This document shows, one piece after another, positions 48,796 to 57,953 of a stretch of 64,000 bases of DNA. The translations under genes and the position numbers were made by a program. How positions within the stretch are numbered: the stretch's first letter is position 1; every line of letters begins with the position of its first letter. The notes under the pieces were generated by a model. The model did no database searches and was not told the DNA's origin. It saw only the letters and a program-made list of their open reading frames with translations. Where the stretch lies: NCBI GenBank assembly GCA_001910725.1, contig MJGA01000046.1, forward strand, positions 1-64,000, written 5' to 3'. Origin of the DNA: Phanerodontia chrysosporium. Its lineage: Eukaryota; Basidiomycota; Agaricomycetes; Polyporales; Phanerochaetaceae.

Positions 48796-48806
48796 AGATT
48801 GAAGCT
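48796..48806 (+). promoter_or_regulatory. self-complementary primer-binding site of the retrotransposon
   Basis: AGATTGAAGCT, two bases after the 5' LTR, is the exact complement of AGCTTCAATCT at 48645-48655 in the LTR. This is the arrangement of Tf1/sushi-type self-primed elements, in which the 5' end of the RNA folds back to prime reverse transcription. Confidence 0.75.
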
Positions 48807-49102
48807 AGCCAACCTACTCCACCTTTGGTGGCCTAGGTTATTGCTTTGGGTTCTGGGGGCTTGTTTGAACAAGTGCTTTTGCGCTTTGTTCAGTTTTTTG
48901 CCGATCCACAGGCGTAAGTGGGCACTATAGTACCTTTTTAGGTACAGACAGGGGAACGTGGTGTAACCCACCTCAGAGGGCTTTGCCTGCGGACGAGTAA
49001 CCCCTGTTGTAGTGCTGGACTAAGGGTGTAATACCCTGTCCAACCAGTTTTAGCTGTGTGGCGTGGAAACCCACAGTAATACCCCTTTCTCTTCGTTGAG
49101 GG

Positions 49103-49915
49103 TTGGCTGGCAGGAAAGCCTTGCGCTTTGCCTGTGTGGAGAAGTTTTCTGGCTTGTGTACACAGGCTGACCCGTGTTTACTAGTGCCTAAAGCTGCTAA
49201 GAACCGTTTTGTCCTTGCTAAGGACGAGAGCTCTGGCAAACCCTTGCTTGAGCGCATCAAGATCTCGAACCTTCACCGCTTCAAAGACGTTGGGAAGCCG
49301 CGCCCTGCGTACAAACCTCGCACTACACCCTACACCCCTGTCCCTGGTCGTCGTGAAAGGCTTGCTCGTGAAGCAGACTTGAACGACTTCAAGCACCAGC
49401 TTCAGCTCGAAGACTATCGCAACGAACAGCGCAAGCGCCGCCTACTCGATCGCATCGCGAACGCCCCTCCCCCTCTACCCCTCATCGAGCGTATTGAACC
49501 TCCCCCTACTCCCCCTATCGAAGTCAAACCCATTCCCAAGGACCTTCGCTTTCACACCAACACTCAGGTCCATCAGCTGCGCGACTACGGACGAAAGTTC
49601 AACGGCGCCCTTAACCACTTGGGTCCGTTCTTTCAGAAGCTAGACGAGCAGCGTTTTCGAGTTGGGTTGACTGAACACGAGCTCTACATCTTGGGCTTGT
49701 TCAAGGAGAGGTTCGATAACATTCGCAAACACCTTCAGACCATCGTCGAGACGAAGGAGTACACCACGAGGGAGTGGAAGAAGATTTCGAGGGATTTGAA
49801 GAAGGCAGGCGCACATAGCTTGACTGAGCTTAAGCCACGCTTCGCTGAGCATTGCAGGGAGCTGATTCAGGAGTTGGGTGAAGATTGGTTGTTTTTGGAG
49901 AAGAACCTCGATTAG
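49103..49915 (+). CDS. Met-less ORF between 5' LTR and gag of the chromovirus, function unknown
   Basis: An open frame of 270 codons after an in-frame TGA at 49097-49099, without a single ATG. The first listed codon is TTG. The translation is basic, then Pro-rich (ANAPPPLPLIERIEPPPTPP), then helical and charged, ending GEDWLFLEKNLD. The composition and length suggest a real, selected coding region rather than leader noise. Translation would need a spliced leader exon, a non-AUG start, or fusion by frameshift. No family recognised. Its end is 30 bases before the gag ATG. Confidence 0.55.
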   Translation: MAGRKALRFACVEKFSGLCTQADPCLLVPKAAKNRFVLAKDESSGKPLLERIKISNLHRFKDVGKPRPAYKPRTTPYTPVPGRRERLAREADLNDFKHQLQLEDYRNEQRKRRLLDRIANAPPPLPLIERIEPPPTPPIEVKPIPKDLRFHTNTQVHQLRDYGRKFNGALNHLGPFFQKLDEQRFRVGLTEHELYILGLFKERFDNIRKHLQTIVETKEYTTREWKKISRDLKKAGAHSLTELKPRFAEHCRELIQELGEDWLFLEKNLD

Positions 49916-49944
49916 TTTTTGTATCCGCGCGTTTTTGAATCAAG

Positions 49945-51525
49945 ATGTCGCTCAATTCAAATCCTGTTGACTTTGGTTTGCGTTCTGCTTCGAGTTCAAG
50001 TGGCATGGACCCTTGGGGAGCGTTAGAACTTGGCTCTATGGCTGAGGGAGGCCCTACCCCAGTTTTGGCCGCTGCGCCGCTTTCGACCTCTTACGAAGAG
50101 TACAGCCAGTCATGGGTACAAGCCGCTCAGGAAGGACTGACTCCTGGCGACTTTAAGGCCCTCGTTGACAGCCTGGGTAACTGGGTAAAGGCTGAAATAG
50201 CTCAAGTAAGGTCGGAAATGGGTTCAGAAGTCCTTCGCTTGAAGGAAGCCCTTCGCAAACGCAAAACCGAGGCCAAGACACTTCAGGAGCAGATAGACAT
50301 TCTTGAGCAGACTAGACAGCACTTGTCTGCGCAGATAGCAGAGGCTCAGAACCAAAATCGCATTTTGCAGAATGCTATGCAGGTGCTGAAGCAGGAAAAC
50401 GAGAGCTTGAAAGTGTTGGTTCAGCAAGGCACTAGTGGAGGCAACGTTGGGTTGTCTCAGTCTTTGTTCCCTACCATGAAGGAGCCTGACACCTTTAATG
50501 GTAATAAGGCTAGCAAGCTGGATGACTGGCTCGAGTCGATGGCACTCTGGTTGCGCCACCGTGGCGTAATGGACGACGAAAAGAAGATAGAGACGGCGAT
50601 GACTTACCTGCGAGGTTCAGCAAAGAAGGTCATGCAAGAGTACTTCGACAAGGTGGCAGACTCAAAGCCACTTGGTACTTGGACCAACTTTGTGAACGAA
50701 CTCCAGAAAGGATTCCAACAGACCGACAAGAAGGACAGGGCAAGGGCAGAGTTTGAGCAGCTCGTCACCAAGAAAGGGACGAACGAGAAGACTTTCAACG
50801 AGTTTGCCGCTCGTTTCCGTTCGCTGGCTTGCCAAACTGGCTTCTCCAACGAAGAACTGTTGGTTAAAGCCTATGCCCATACCCCTCGTGCCGCTGCCGA
50901 TGTACTGGCAGCCCGTGGTCGTGCTCAGTGGGCTACGACCTGGGATGGTTGGTTGAAGGATGTTCAGGAGATTCTGCAGGATCAACGTCTCTTGACGGGC
51001 ACCGTACTCTCTGGACAGCCTCAGTCGTCGAAAGACCCTGACGCTATGGATGTCGACGCCTTGAAGAAGGGCTCAGCCCAGGGCAAAGGCAAGACAGCCA
51101 AAGTTCAGAAGGTTGCCATGTCGTTCGAGGAGGCGAAGAAGAAAGGCTGCTGCGCTCAGTGTGGAGGCAAAGGCCATATCGCCAAGGAGTGTCCATCGAA
51201 GAAGAACAACTCAGGTTCTTCGACGTCGTCGAGTAAAACCACCAGTGCACCGGTGGCCAGTTCATCAAAGGCTTCGCCTTCAAAGGGAAAGGAGAAGGAT
51301 AAGGGCTCTCGCCACACGAAGAGCAGTGTGCGCGAGGTGTACGCCAGCGACTCGGAGAGATTCCAGGAGGTAGCCTCTGACGAGGAGTCGAGCTCAGATA
51401 GCTCAGAAGAAGAAGATACCCCCAAGACCAAGCAAAAGAAGAAGTCGTCTTCGAAGGAGAAGGCGCAGAAGATTAACCGCGTGGTGTTCTCAGACGATGA
51501 GGATTTTCTGCAGGGACCGATGTAG
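49945..51525 (+). CDS. gag: retrotransposon Gag (capsid/nucleocapsid) protein
   Basis: 526 aa from the ATG at 49945. A coiled-coil-like segment (about residues 75-165, EALRKRKTEAKTLQEQIDIL) precedes the conserved capsid region (PDTFNGNKASKLDDWLESMA ... GTWTNFVNELQKGFQQ). A CCHC zinc knuckle CAQCGGKGHIAKEC (about residues 396-409) binds RNA. The C-terminus is Ser/acid/Lys-rich. Gag packages element RNA into virus-like particles. It ends in the -1 frame relative to pol with a short overlap. Confidence 0.93.
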   Translation: MSLNSNPVDFGLRSASSSSGMDPWGALELGSMAEGGPTPVLAAAPLSTSYEEYSQSWVQAAQEGLTPGDFKALVDSLGNWVKAEIAQVRSEMGSEVLRLKEALRKRKTEAKTLQEQIDILEQTRQHLSAQIAEAQNQNRILQNAMQVLKQENESLKVLVQQGTSGGNVGLSQSLFPTMKEPDTFNGNKASKLDDWLESMALWLRHRGVMDDEKKIETAMTYLRGSAKKVMQEYFDKVADSKPLGTWTNFVNELQKGFQQTDKKDRARAEFEQLVTKKGTNEKTFNEFAARFRSLACQTGFSNEELLVKAYAHTPRAAADVLAARGRAQWATTWDGWLKDVQEILQDQRLLTGTVLSGQPQSSKDPDAMDVDALKKGSAQGKGKTAKVQKVAMSFEEAKKKGCCAQCGGKGHIAKECPSKKNNSGSSTSSSKTTSAPVASSSKASPSKGKEKDKGSRHTKSSVREVYASDSERFQEVASDEESSSDSSEEEDTPKTKQKKKSSSKEKAQKINRVVFSDDEDFLQGPM

Positions 51526-54500
51526 AGTCTGCGACATCTGGTCCGTTTTTAGATTTCCTTTACCCTCCCGACTCAGTAGAATGTATTAGATCAGTTTTGG
51601 AATCGAGAAAAGTCTCTAGTTTGCCCTCTAAATCGAGCTTTATCGTTCCAGTAACTTTGAGTCAGGGTAAGGAAATCAGAGTGCAGACTACCGCGCTGGT
51701 TGATTCGGGGGCCTATGCTGTGTTCATTAGCCATCGCTTCGTCAAGAAGCATAAGCTGAAGACGAACCAGCTGGCCAGGGAGATACGCGTTTACAACGCA
51801 GATGGCTCCAGGAACAAGTGTGGCAGTATTGAGGAGTATGCTTGGCTCGACGTAGCCGTAGGGGACCATGTCTCCAGACAAGCATGCCTCATTACAGATC
51901 TAGATGGAAAGGACATGTTCCTCGGCTTTAGCTACTTGAAGAAGCATAATCCTGAGATAGATTGGGATAAGGGCGAGTGGAAGTACTCCAGATGCCCAGA
52001 TTCTTGTCGCTTCACCAGCCACAAGGCTCAAGTAGCACAAGCAGAACTCGAAGAACCTATGGATGAGGACTTCGAGGAGGAAGAAGAGGAGCCTTGGCTT
52101 CAGTGGGTCGATCCTTCCACCCCAGATGGCCGCGTTTTGGCAGTAACCTGCCGGAAGATCGCAGCGATGTGCAGTATCCGTTCGCTGGAGGGAATCGAGG
52201 GCTGGGAGCAGCTTGTCCCTGCACAGTATCAGGACTATGGGGACGTGTTTTCGAAGCGTGCAAGCGAACGGCTACCCGTACGAAAGCCTTACGACCACGC
52301 TGTCGAGTTTATCGACGGAGCTACCCTACCTCGACCAGCTCGTAATTACTCGCTGTCGCCAGAAGAAAGGAATTCTCTGGACGAGTGGATTCAGGAAAAT
52401 CTCGCCAAGGGATACATCAGACTGAGTAAATCCCCGTTGGCAGCACCAGTCTTTTTCGTGAAGAAGAAGGACGGTTCATTGCGCTTGGTGCAAGACTACA
52501 GAAAGCTGAACGAAGTCGTCAAGAAAGACCGCTTCCCTATACCCAAGATCTCAGACCTTATAGATCGACTATCTAAGGCCAGTATATACACCAAGATTGA
52601 CCTTAGATGGGGGTATAACAACGTCAGAATCAAGGAAGGAGACGAGTGGAAGCTGGCCTTCATCACACCTTTCGGTTTATACGAACCTACAGTGATGTTC
52701 TTCGGCCTCAGCAATGCACCAGCAACCTTTCAGCGCATGATGAACCATATTCTCGATGACCTGATTCGAGAAGGGCATGTCATGGTCTACCTAGACGACA
52801 TTCTCATCTTCACGAACGACTTGGACCACCATCGGCGATTAGTTCGCGAGGTATTGCAGCGGCTACGTGACAACGACCTGTTCGCTAAGCCAGAAAAATG
52901 CTTCTTCGAGACGGATAGCATCGAATACCTCGGAATGATCATCAGCAAGGGGTCGGTTCAGATGGATCCATCCAAGGTAGATGGCGTTTTATCTTGGCCC
53001 ATACCCAAAAGGGTCAAAGATGTCCAGGCTTTCCTGGGTTTTGCCAACTTCTACCGACGGTTTATTCGAGACTTTGGCAAGATTGTTCGCCCATTGTCAG
53101 AGCTTACCCGCAAAGGCAAAGAGTGGGAATGGGGGCCTGAGCAGCAGGATGCCTTCGATACACTCAAAAGAGCGTTCACTACTGCGCCTATTCTCAAGAT
53201 TCCAGACGACGAGCACCCTTTTAGGCTCGAATGCGATTCGTCAGACTTTGCTACGGGGGCTGTACTTGAGCAACTGGGCAAGGATGGCCTTTGGCACCCT
53301 GTCGCGTTTTACTCCAAGGCGCTAGGCGTACACGAGCGCAACTACGAGATATACGACAAGGAGATGCTAGCCATTATCCGCGCGCTGAAGGAATGGCGCC
53401 ACCACTTGGAGGGACACCCTCTACCATTCGAAATATGGTCAAATCACCAGAATTTGACCTATTTCCGCAAGGCACAAGACTTGACGCGACGTCAAGCACG
53501 TTGGAGTCTTTTCCTCACACGTTTCCACTTCAAGTTGGAGCACAAGCCTGGAAAGACGATGAAGCGGGCTGATCCAATGTCCAGGAGGCCAGATCATGAA
53601 TTGGGGGTGGATTGTGACAATCGTGAAAAAGTCCTTTTGAAGCCAGAATATTTCGCGATTCGAGCCATGCAACCAACCCATTCATTGATAGTGGACGATA
53701 GCAAACTGCTAGAAAGGATCAGAAAAGCCTTGCTGAACGACGAAGTCACCAAGTCATACAAAGACCTGATGTTGAAAGGACCAAGAGAGTTCGGGAAGGA
53801 CTTAGCGGAATGGCACCTCGAGGACGGGCTACTACTGCACCGAGGCAAGGTGTATGTGCCCAAGGACGACAAGATTAGGGCGGATCTACTCAAGTTACAC
53901 CACGACTTCCCTGGGGCTGGACACCCTGGACGATGGAAGACGTTGGAGTTGCTGTCGCGCAACTACTGGTGGCCAGGAATGTCAGTTTACGTCAAGAAGT
54001 ATGTCGCAGGCTGCGAAGTATGCCAGTCGCATAAAAACGTCAACCAGAAGCCTGCTGGCCTGCTACAACCGAACGAGGTTCCGTCGGAACCCTGGGAGAT
54101 AATCTCATGCGACATGATCACGGACTTGTCTGAGTCGGACGGTTACAACGCTATCTTCGTAGTCGTTTGCCGCTTAACCAAGCGAGCACATTTCCTCCCC
54201 ATCACCAAGGAGTTTTCAGCCAAGGATCTGGGAAATTTGCTCTATGAGCGTGTTTGGCCTTTGCACGGCCTACCCAGACAGATCATTTCGGACAGAGGAA
54301 CGCAGTTCGCCGCGAAACTCTTCCAGGAATGGTGCAGACTCTTGGGGATCAAGTCAGCGATGACTACAGCGTTTCACCCTCAGGCAGACGGTCAGACTGA
54401 GCGAGTTAATCAGTCATTGGAGCAGTATCTGCGCTGCTACACAAGCTTTAGGCAGGACGACTGGGCATACCTTTTGCCCTCTGCCGAGTTTGCGTACAAC

Positions 54501-55658
54501 AACCAGGTGCATGAAAGCACCAAGAACTCGCCATTCTTCGTTGAATATGGCCGTCACCCGCGCATGTTCCCAGAGCAGGACCGTGTTTCAAGGTTGTCAG
54601 AACTGGACGACTGGACGAAGCTTAGACAGGAGGCCCAAGATCAGGCAAAAGCCGCGCTCGTGCTGGCTGCAGAGCGAATGAAGTGGTACTACGACCAGGG
54701 TAAATCAGAACCCTTGTTCAAGGTCGGAGACCGTGTTTGGCTTGACGCAAAGGATCTGAACCTTCGGGTTCCCTCCAAGAAACTGGCACCAAAGCGAGTA
54801 GGCCCCTACGAGATCGTAGAGCAGCTGGGACCGGTCACCTTCAAGCTGAAGTTACCAGCCCATGTGAAGATTCACCCGGTCTTCCACGCGAGCAAGCTCA
54901 CGAAGCACGTCGAGGATGAGGTTGCCAATCGCACGCGCAAACCCCTGCCACCCATTCGTGTGGGTGATGACGAGGAGTACGAGGTCGAGCAGATCGTAGA
55001 TGCACAGCCAGACTCTAAAGGCTGTGTCATGTACCGAGTACGGTGGAGAGGCTACGACGAGCATAGCGACACATGGGAATACTTGCCCAATCTCAAGCAC
55101 GCTATGGCAAAGGTCAAACAATTCCACAAGAAATACCCAGATGCGCCGAAGGCAATTTTCCTTCTGCAACGCCACCACGACGAGGAGGATGAGTTTTTCG
55201 TGCGCGAACTCGCGCTGCTCCAATCTTGGGGAGCAGACGACCAGTTCGAGGTCGAGCTCATGAATAAGGACGCAAAACTCCCCTCACGTGGTTCGCCAGA
55301 AAGCGCAGGGTTGGATCTTTTCATCACGGAAGACCTTACACTCAAGCCCCATGATCGCAAGCTAGCGCCAACTGGCCTTCGAATGTGTACTCCACCGGGT
55401 ACCTACGCTCGAGTCGCACCACGGAGTGGCCTCAGCCTCAGAGGCATCGACATAGGAGCAGGCGTTATTGACCGAGATTATCGAGGAGAGCTCAAAATTC
55501 TACTCATCAACAACTCGCCCGACACCTTTACATTCCACAAGGGTGATCGTGTCGCTCAACTCGTGCTCGAAAGAATCTCCTACGCCGAACCAACTTCGGT
55601 TTCTCGCCTCGACTCAACCATTCGCAACAGCGATGGTTTTGGCTCCACTGGTATTTAG
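51501..55658 (+). CDS. pol: retrotransposon Pol: protease-RT-RNase H-integrase-chromodomain-dUTPase
   Basis: The frame opens after a TGA at 51498, overlaps gag by 25 nt in the -1 frame and runs to 55658 with no internal stop. Domains in order: aspartic protease (ALVDSGAYAVFIS, near 51696); reverse transcriptase with YLDD (near 52788); RNase H, whose usual T-D-H-K/Q motif reads WSNHQNLTYF (53432-53461); integrase zinc finger H-H-C-C (LHHDFPGAGH ... CEVCQSHK) and core (SCDMITDL, SDRGTQF, QTERVNQ); chromodomain (YEVEQIVDAQ ... RVRWRGYDEHSDTWE, 54978-55085); and a C-terminal dUTPase with all five motifs: SAGLDLF, PRSGLS, GVIDRDYRGEL, GDRVAQLV, RNSDGFGSTG. The chromodomain probably directs insertion to marked chromatin. 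The dUTPase would keep uracil out of the cDNA. Confidence 0.94.
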   Translation, partial: GFSAGTDVESATSGPFLDFLYPPDSVECIRSVLESRKVSSLPSKSSFIVPVTLSQGKEIRVQTTALVDSGAYAVFISHRFVKKHKLKTNQLAREIRVYNADGSRNKCGSIEEYAWLDVAVGDHVSRQACLITDLDGKDMFLGFSYLKKHNPEIDWDKGEWKYSRCPDSCRFTSHKAQVAQAELEEPMDEDFEEEEEEPWLQWVDPSTPDGRVLAVTCRKIAAMCSIRSLEGIEGWEQLVPAQYQDYGDVFSKRASERLPVRKPYDHAVEFIDGATLPRPARNYSLSPEERNSLDEWIQENLAKGYIRLSKSPLAAPVFFVKKKDGSLRLVQDYRKLNEVVKKDRFPIPKISDLIDRLSKASIYTKIDLRWGYNNVRIKEGDEWKLAFITPFGLYEPTVMFFGLSNAPATFQRMMNHILDDLIREGHVMVYLDDILIFTNDLDHHRRLVREVLQRLRDNDLFAKPEKCFFETDSIEYLGMIISKGSVQMDPSKVDGVLSWPIPKRVKDVQAFLGFANFYRRFIRDFGKIVRPLSELTRKGKEWEWGPEQQDAFDTLKRAFTTAPILKIPDDEHPFRLECDSSDFATGAVLEQLGKDGLWHPVAFYSKALGVHERNYEIYDKEMLAIIRALKEWRHHLEGHPLPFEIWSNHQNLTYFRKAQDLTRRQARWSLFLTRFHFKLEHKPGKTMKRADPMSRRPDHELGVDCDNREKVLLKPEYFAIRAMQPTHSLIVDDSKLLERIRKALLNDEVTKSYKDLMLKGPREFGKDLAEWHLEDGLLLHRGKVYVPKDDKIRADLLKLHHDFPGAGHPGRWKTLELLSRNYWWPGMSVYVKKYVAGCEVCQSHKNVNQKPAGLLQPNEVPSEPWEIISCDMITDLSESDGYNAIFVVVCRLTKRAHFLPITKEFSAKDLGNLLYERVWPLHGLPRQIISDRGTQFAAKLFQEWCRLLGIKSAMTTAFHPQADGQTERVNQSLEQYLRCYTSFRQDDWAYLLPSAEFAYNNQVHESTKNSPFFVEYGRHPRMFPEQDRVSRLSELDDWTKLRQEAQDQAKAALVLAAERMKWYYDQGKSEPLFKVGDRVWLDAKDLNLRVPSKKLAPKRVGPYEIVEQLGPVTFKLKLPAHVKIHPVFHASKLTKHVEDEVANRTRKPLPPIRVGDDEEYEVEQIVDAQPDSKGCVMYRVRWRGYDEHSDTWEYLPNLKHAMAKVKQFHKKYPDAPKAIFLLQRHHDEEDEFFVRELALLQSWGADDQFEVELMNKDAKLPSRGSPESAGLDLFITEDLTLKPHDRKLAPTGLRMCTPPGTYARVAPRSGLSLRGIDIGAGVIDRDYRGELKILLINNSPDTFTFHKGDRVAQLVLERISYAEPTSVSRLDSTIRNSDGFGSTGI

Positions 55659-55693
55659 GCTTCACCAGGAGGTTCAGCTAGAATTGGGGGTAA

Positions 55694-56293
55694 TGTCACA
55701 GTTTTTCGTCTTAACCCTTAGGGTTAGGGGCAGCAGGTGACAGAAGCGACTACTCCGAACTGTGACATGCAGAAGCGCTGGAGTGACAGCCCTAGGCTCG
55801 GGGCTGGTCACGTGATACGGCGGTCACGTGATGCGCACACGTGCGGTATCCCAGGGTCACATGGTCGAAGGTCTAGAAGCAGGCAAGGGTCTGGAAGCGC
55901 CGAGACACTCCGGAATGGACTAGAAAGTCCTGGAGGTCTCTGGACAGGTCCGGACAGTGCTGGAACGTTCTGGAGGTATCTGGGACATCGTAGGAACATT
56001 TAGGAACGTGTAGGGGAATGTAGGAATGCCTGTAGGGCACTAGCCAATAGCGTAGTAGGTATTAGATAGCTAGGACCCTGAACACCGGTCCCTGGGGACC
56101 TGGTACACATGTATATAAACCCTGAGGGCTGGGGGTGCCTCCCCAGCTTCAATCTCATCGCATCTCACCTCTCTAGTCTCTATACCTCGTCTTCAAGCTT
56201 GGCTACACCCTTTGTAGTCCAAGTAAACCTTTACCAGTGAGTATTGCTGGTTGGTTTGGTGTATAGGCGCTAGGGCAGCGCATTTTTGTGATA
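55694..56293 (+). repeat. 3' LTR of chromovirus
   Basis: 600 bp, equal to the 5' LTR at all rows compared except 56277. Preceded by GAATTGGGGGTAA, a weak polypurine-tract candidate. Confidence 0.95.
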
Positions 56294-57953
56294 ACAAAGC
56301 CGTGAGAGAGGAGCGGCTGAAGCAGAAGCGGGAAGGTGTCATGAAGAACATACCTGTGTCCAAGCGCCAGAAAGTGGACGGCGACGCTGTTGATCGTCAG
56401 GATGCAGTGCCGACGACTACAGCTGATAGTGAACCTGAGGACGGGGAGGAGCTAGATGACGAAGAAGTATCAGACGAAAACGACTCGGACGAAGAGAATG
56501 ACACGGGCGCACCTCAGGAAAGTCAGAGACAAGACGAGGTGCGCCCATCACTAGTGCAAGGCCCCCCCACAACTGCAGAAGAGGCCCCCGACGAGGGGGA
56601 ACATACCCTGCTGATGCCGGATGATGAAGTCTTGGAGGAGCGACAGGCGATTTACCTGGAAGCGGCGCGTGAGCAGATGGTGACCAAACCGAGGATACAG
56701 AAGGCGAAGGCACCAGCAAAAGAGCCTGGGCCCAAGCTATTAGACATGGTGAATGCGGAGAGACGAGGGCTACAGTGCCGTCATGTTCCCGCGAGGCTGG
56801 CCTTCAATAGTGATCGCGCAGGTGGGTACATGTTACCGGAATTGGCATCAGGGTCACTGCCGCTCATCTTTCGCAAGAGCCCGATCCTCGCGTCTGCAAC
56901 CCCACGTCCCCCTCAGGATGCCATCGCTGTGCTTTCCCCCCTCCCCGTATTTGCTGCAATTTGCACCACCCATCACACTTCCAACAAGCCGTATTCCAGC
57001 CAGCTACCGACGTCTCAGCGAAGAAGCAGCCGCGCCGGTCCGCAATGCCCAAGGACTATCGCCGCCCAACAAATGCCGCTGCGCTCATCACCGCCCTCAG
57101 AACCTGGCGAGACTCCAAGACCGCCGAGGTCTTTGGTACGGACAGCCGGGATCTCATCGGAGGATGCATGGTGCTGCCGGAGGAAGTCCTGGACCGGATT
57201 GTTGACGGTGCGTATGCTGGGATTATCGTCTCTGCCCACGACATCGTCAAGCAAATCAACTGGACCGACTCATCGCTCTACGGCGATGAGTTGTCCGAGC
57301 TTATTCGCCGTCACGTACCCCTGATGCCCAACAGTGCTGTTACATCTGCAGCTGGCTGAGGTACGTTCATGCTATCGCTCGGCGGGCCCATTCATTCATA
57401 TCCCCCCCTTAGCTCCCAGCACACAGAAAGTACACGGCGGTACTGTGCAGAACGCAAAGCCTAAGAGCACTAGGAACGGGAGGGCCAAGCCTCCAAAGCC
57501 CACAAGCATCACGTCGGATTCCACCTCTGCTACGCAGCATCCGGGGCCAGGGCAAGGGGCACGGCAACGTTGTGGGCACTGCCGCATGCCTGGTCACAAC
57601 AGTGAGTTCGCCTCATCCCACTCGTCTGCTTATTCATGTCCCCGTCAGAACGAAGCTGCCCTCCTCTCAAGGTCACCATATCCGAGCCTGCGCAAGACGA
57701 AAATATCCCACCTCCAGATCTATCGGCTGAAATTCTCCGTCAACCGTCGCATCCATCCACGGCAGCACACCCATCCCCTACTAACATCGAGCAGTCTGGC
57801 TCCGTGCCTGCGTCAATACACCATGAGCTGGCGACAAGAATCGATGGACCGCCGATTACGGAGATGTCAGCGTTTTTTTGAGGCTTCCCCGTTCTCGTGC
57901 ACCACGCAGGGGTCGTCTTCGACGTATCCGATTGGATAGTCTATGGTAGGTAT

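Larger units (their letters stand above)
48194..56293 (+). mobile_element. Ty3/gypsy chromovirus LTR retrotransposon (8,100 bp), full length
   Basis: Two 600-bp LTRs flank an internal region with an ORF lacking any Met codon, gag, and pol (protease, RT, RNase H, integrase, chromodomain, dUTPase). The target duplication ACAAA is at 48189-48193 and 56294-56298. The LTRs start TGTCAC and end GTGATA. I see one difference between them (G at 48777, A at 56277), so insertion was recent. It disrupts the helicase of the surrounding DNA transposon. Confidence 0.96.
46914..57881 (+). pseudogene. RecQ-like DEAH helicase with C-terminal CCHC zinc knuckle, interrupted by a retrotransposon
   Basis: Exons 46914-47276, 47327-47956, 48014-48193 // 56299-56821, 56917-57360, 57413-57601, 57649-57881. 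Walker A ATGMGKT, motif II FDEAHCISRW, LVFVSATLT, ATDSFG-L/GVDLPNI across an intron, and WQRIGRAARN are RecQ-like motifs. A Cys/His-rich zinc region (CHRC...CCNLHH) follows, then CGHCRMPGHN + KRSC, a perfect C-X2-C-X4-H-X4-C knuckle assembled across the last intron. The LTR element splits a codon-phase-0 point after 48193. With its 5-bp duplication removed the frame runs on. A TGA at 57357-57359, one base before a clean donor, would stop the protein at 712 residues before the knuckle. The likely role was to help mobilise the host transposon (inference). Confidence 0.85.
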
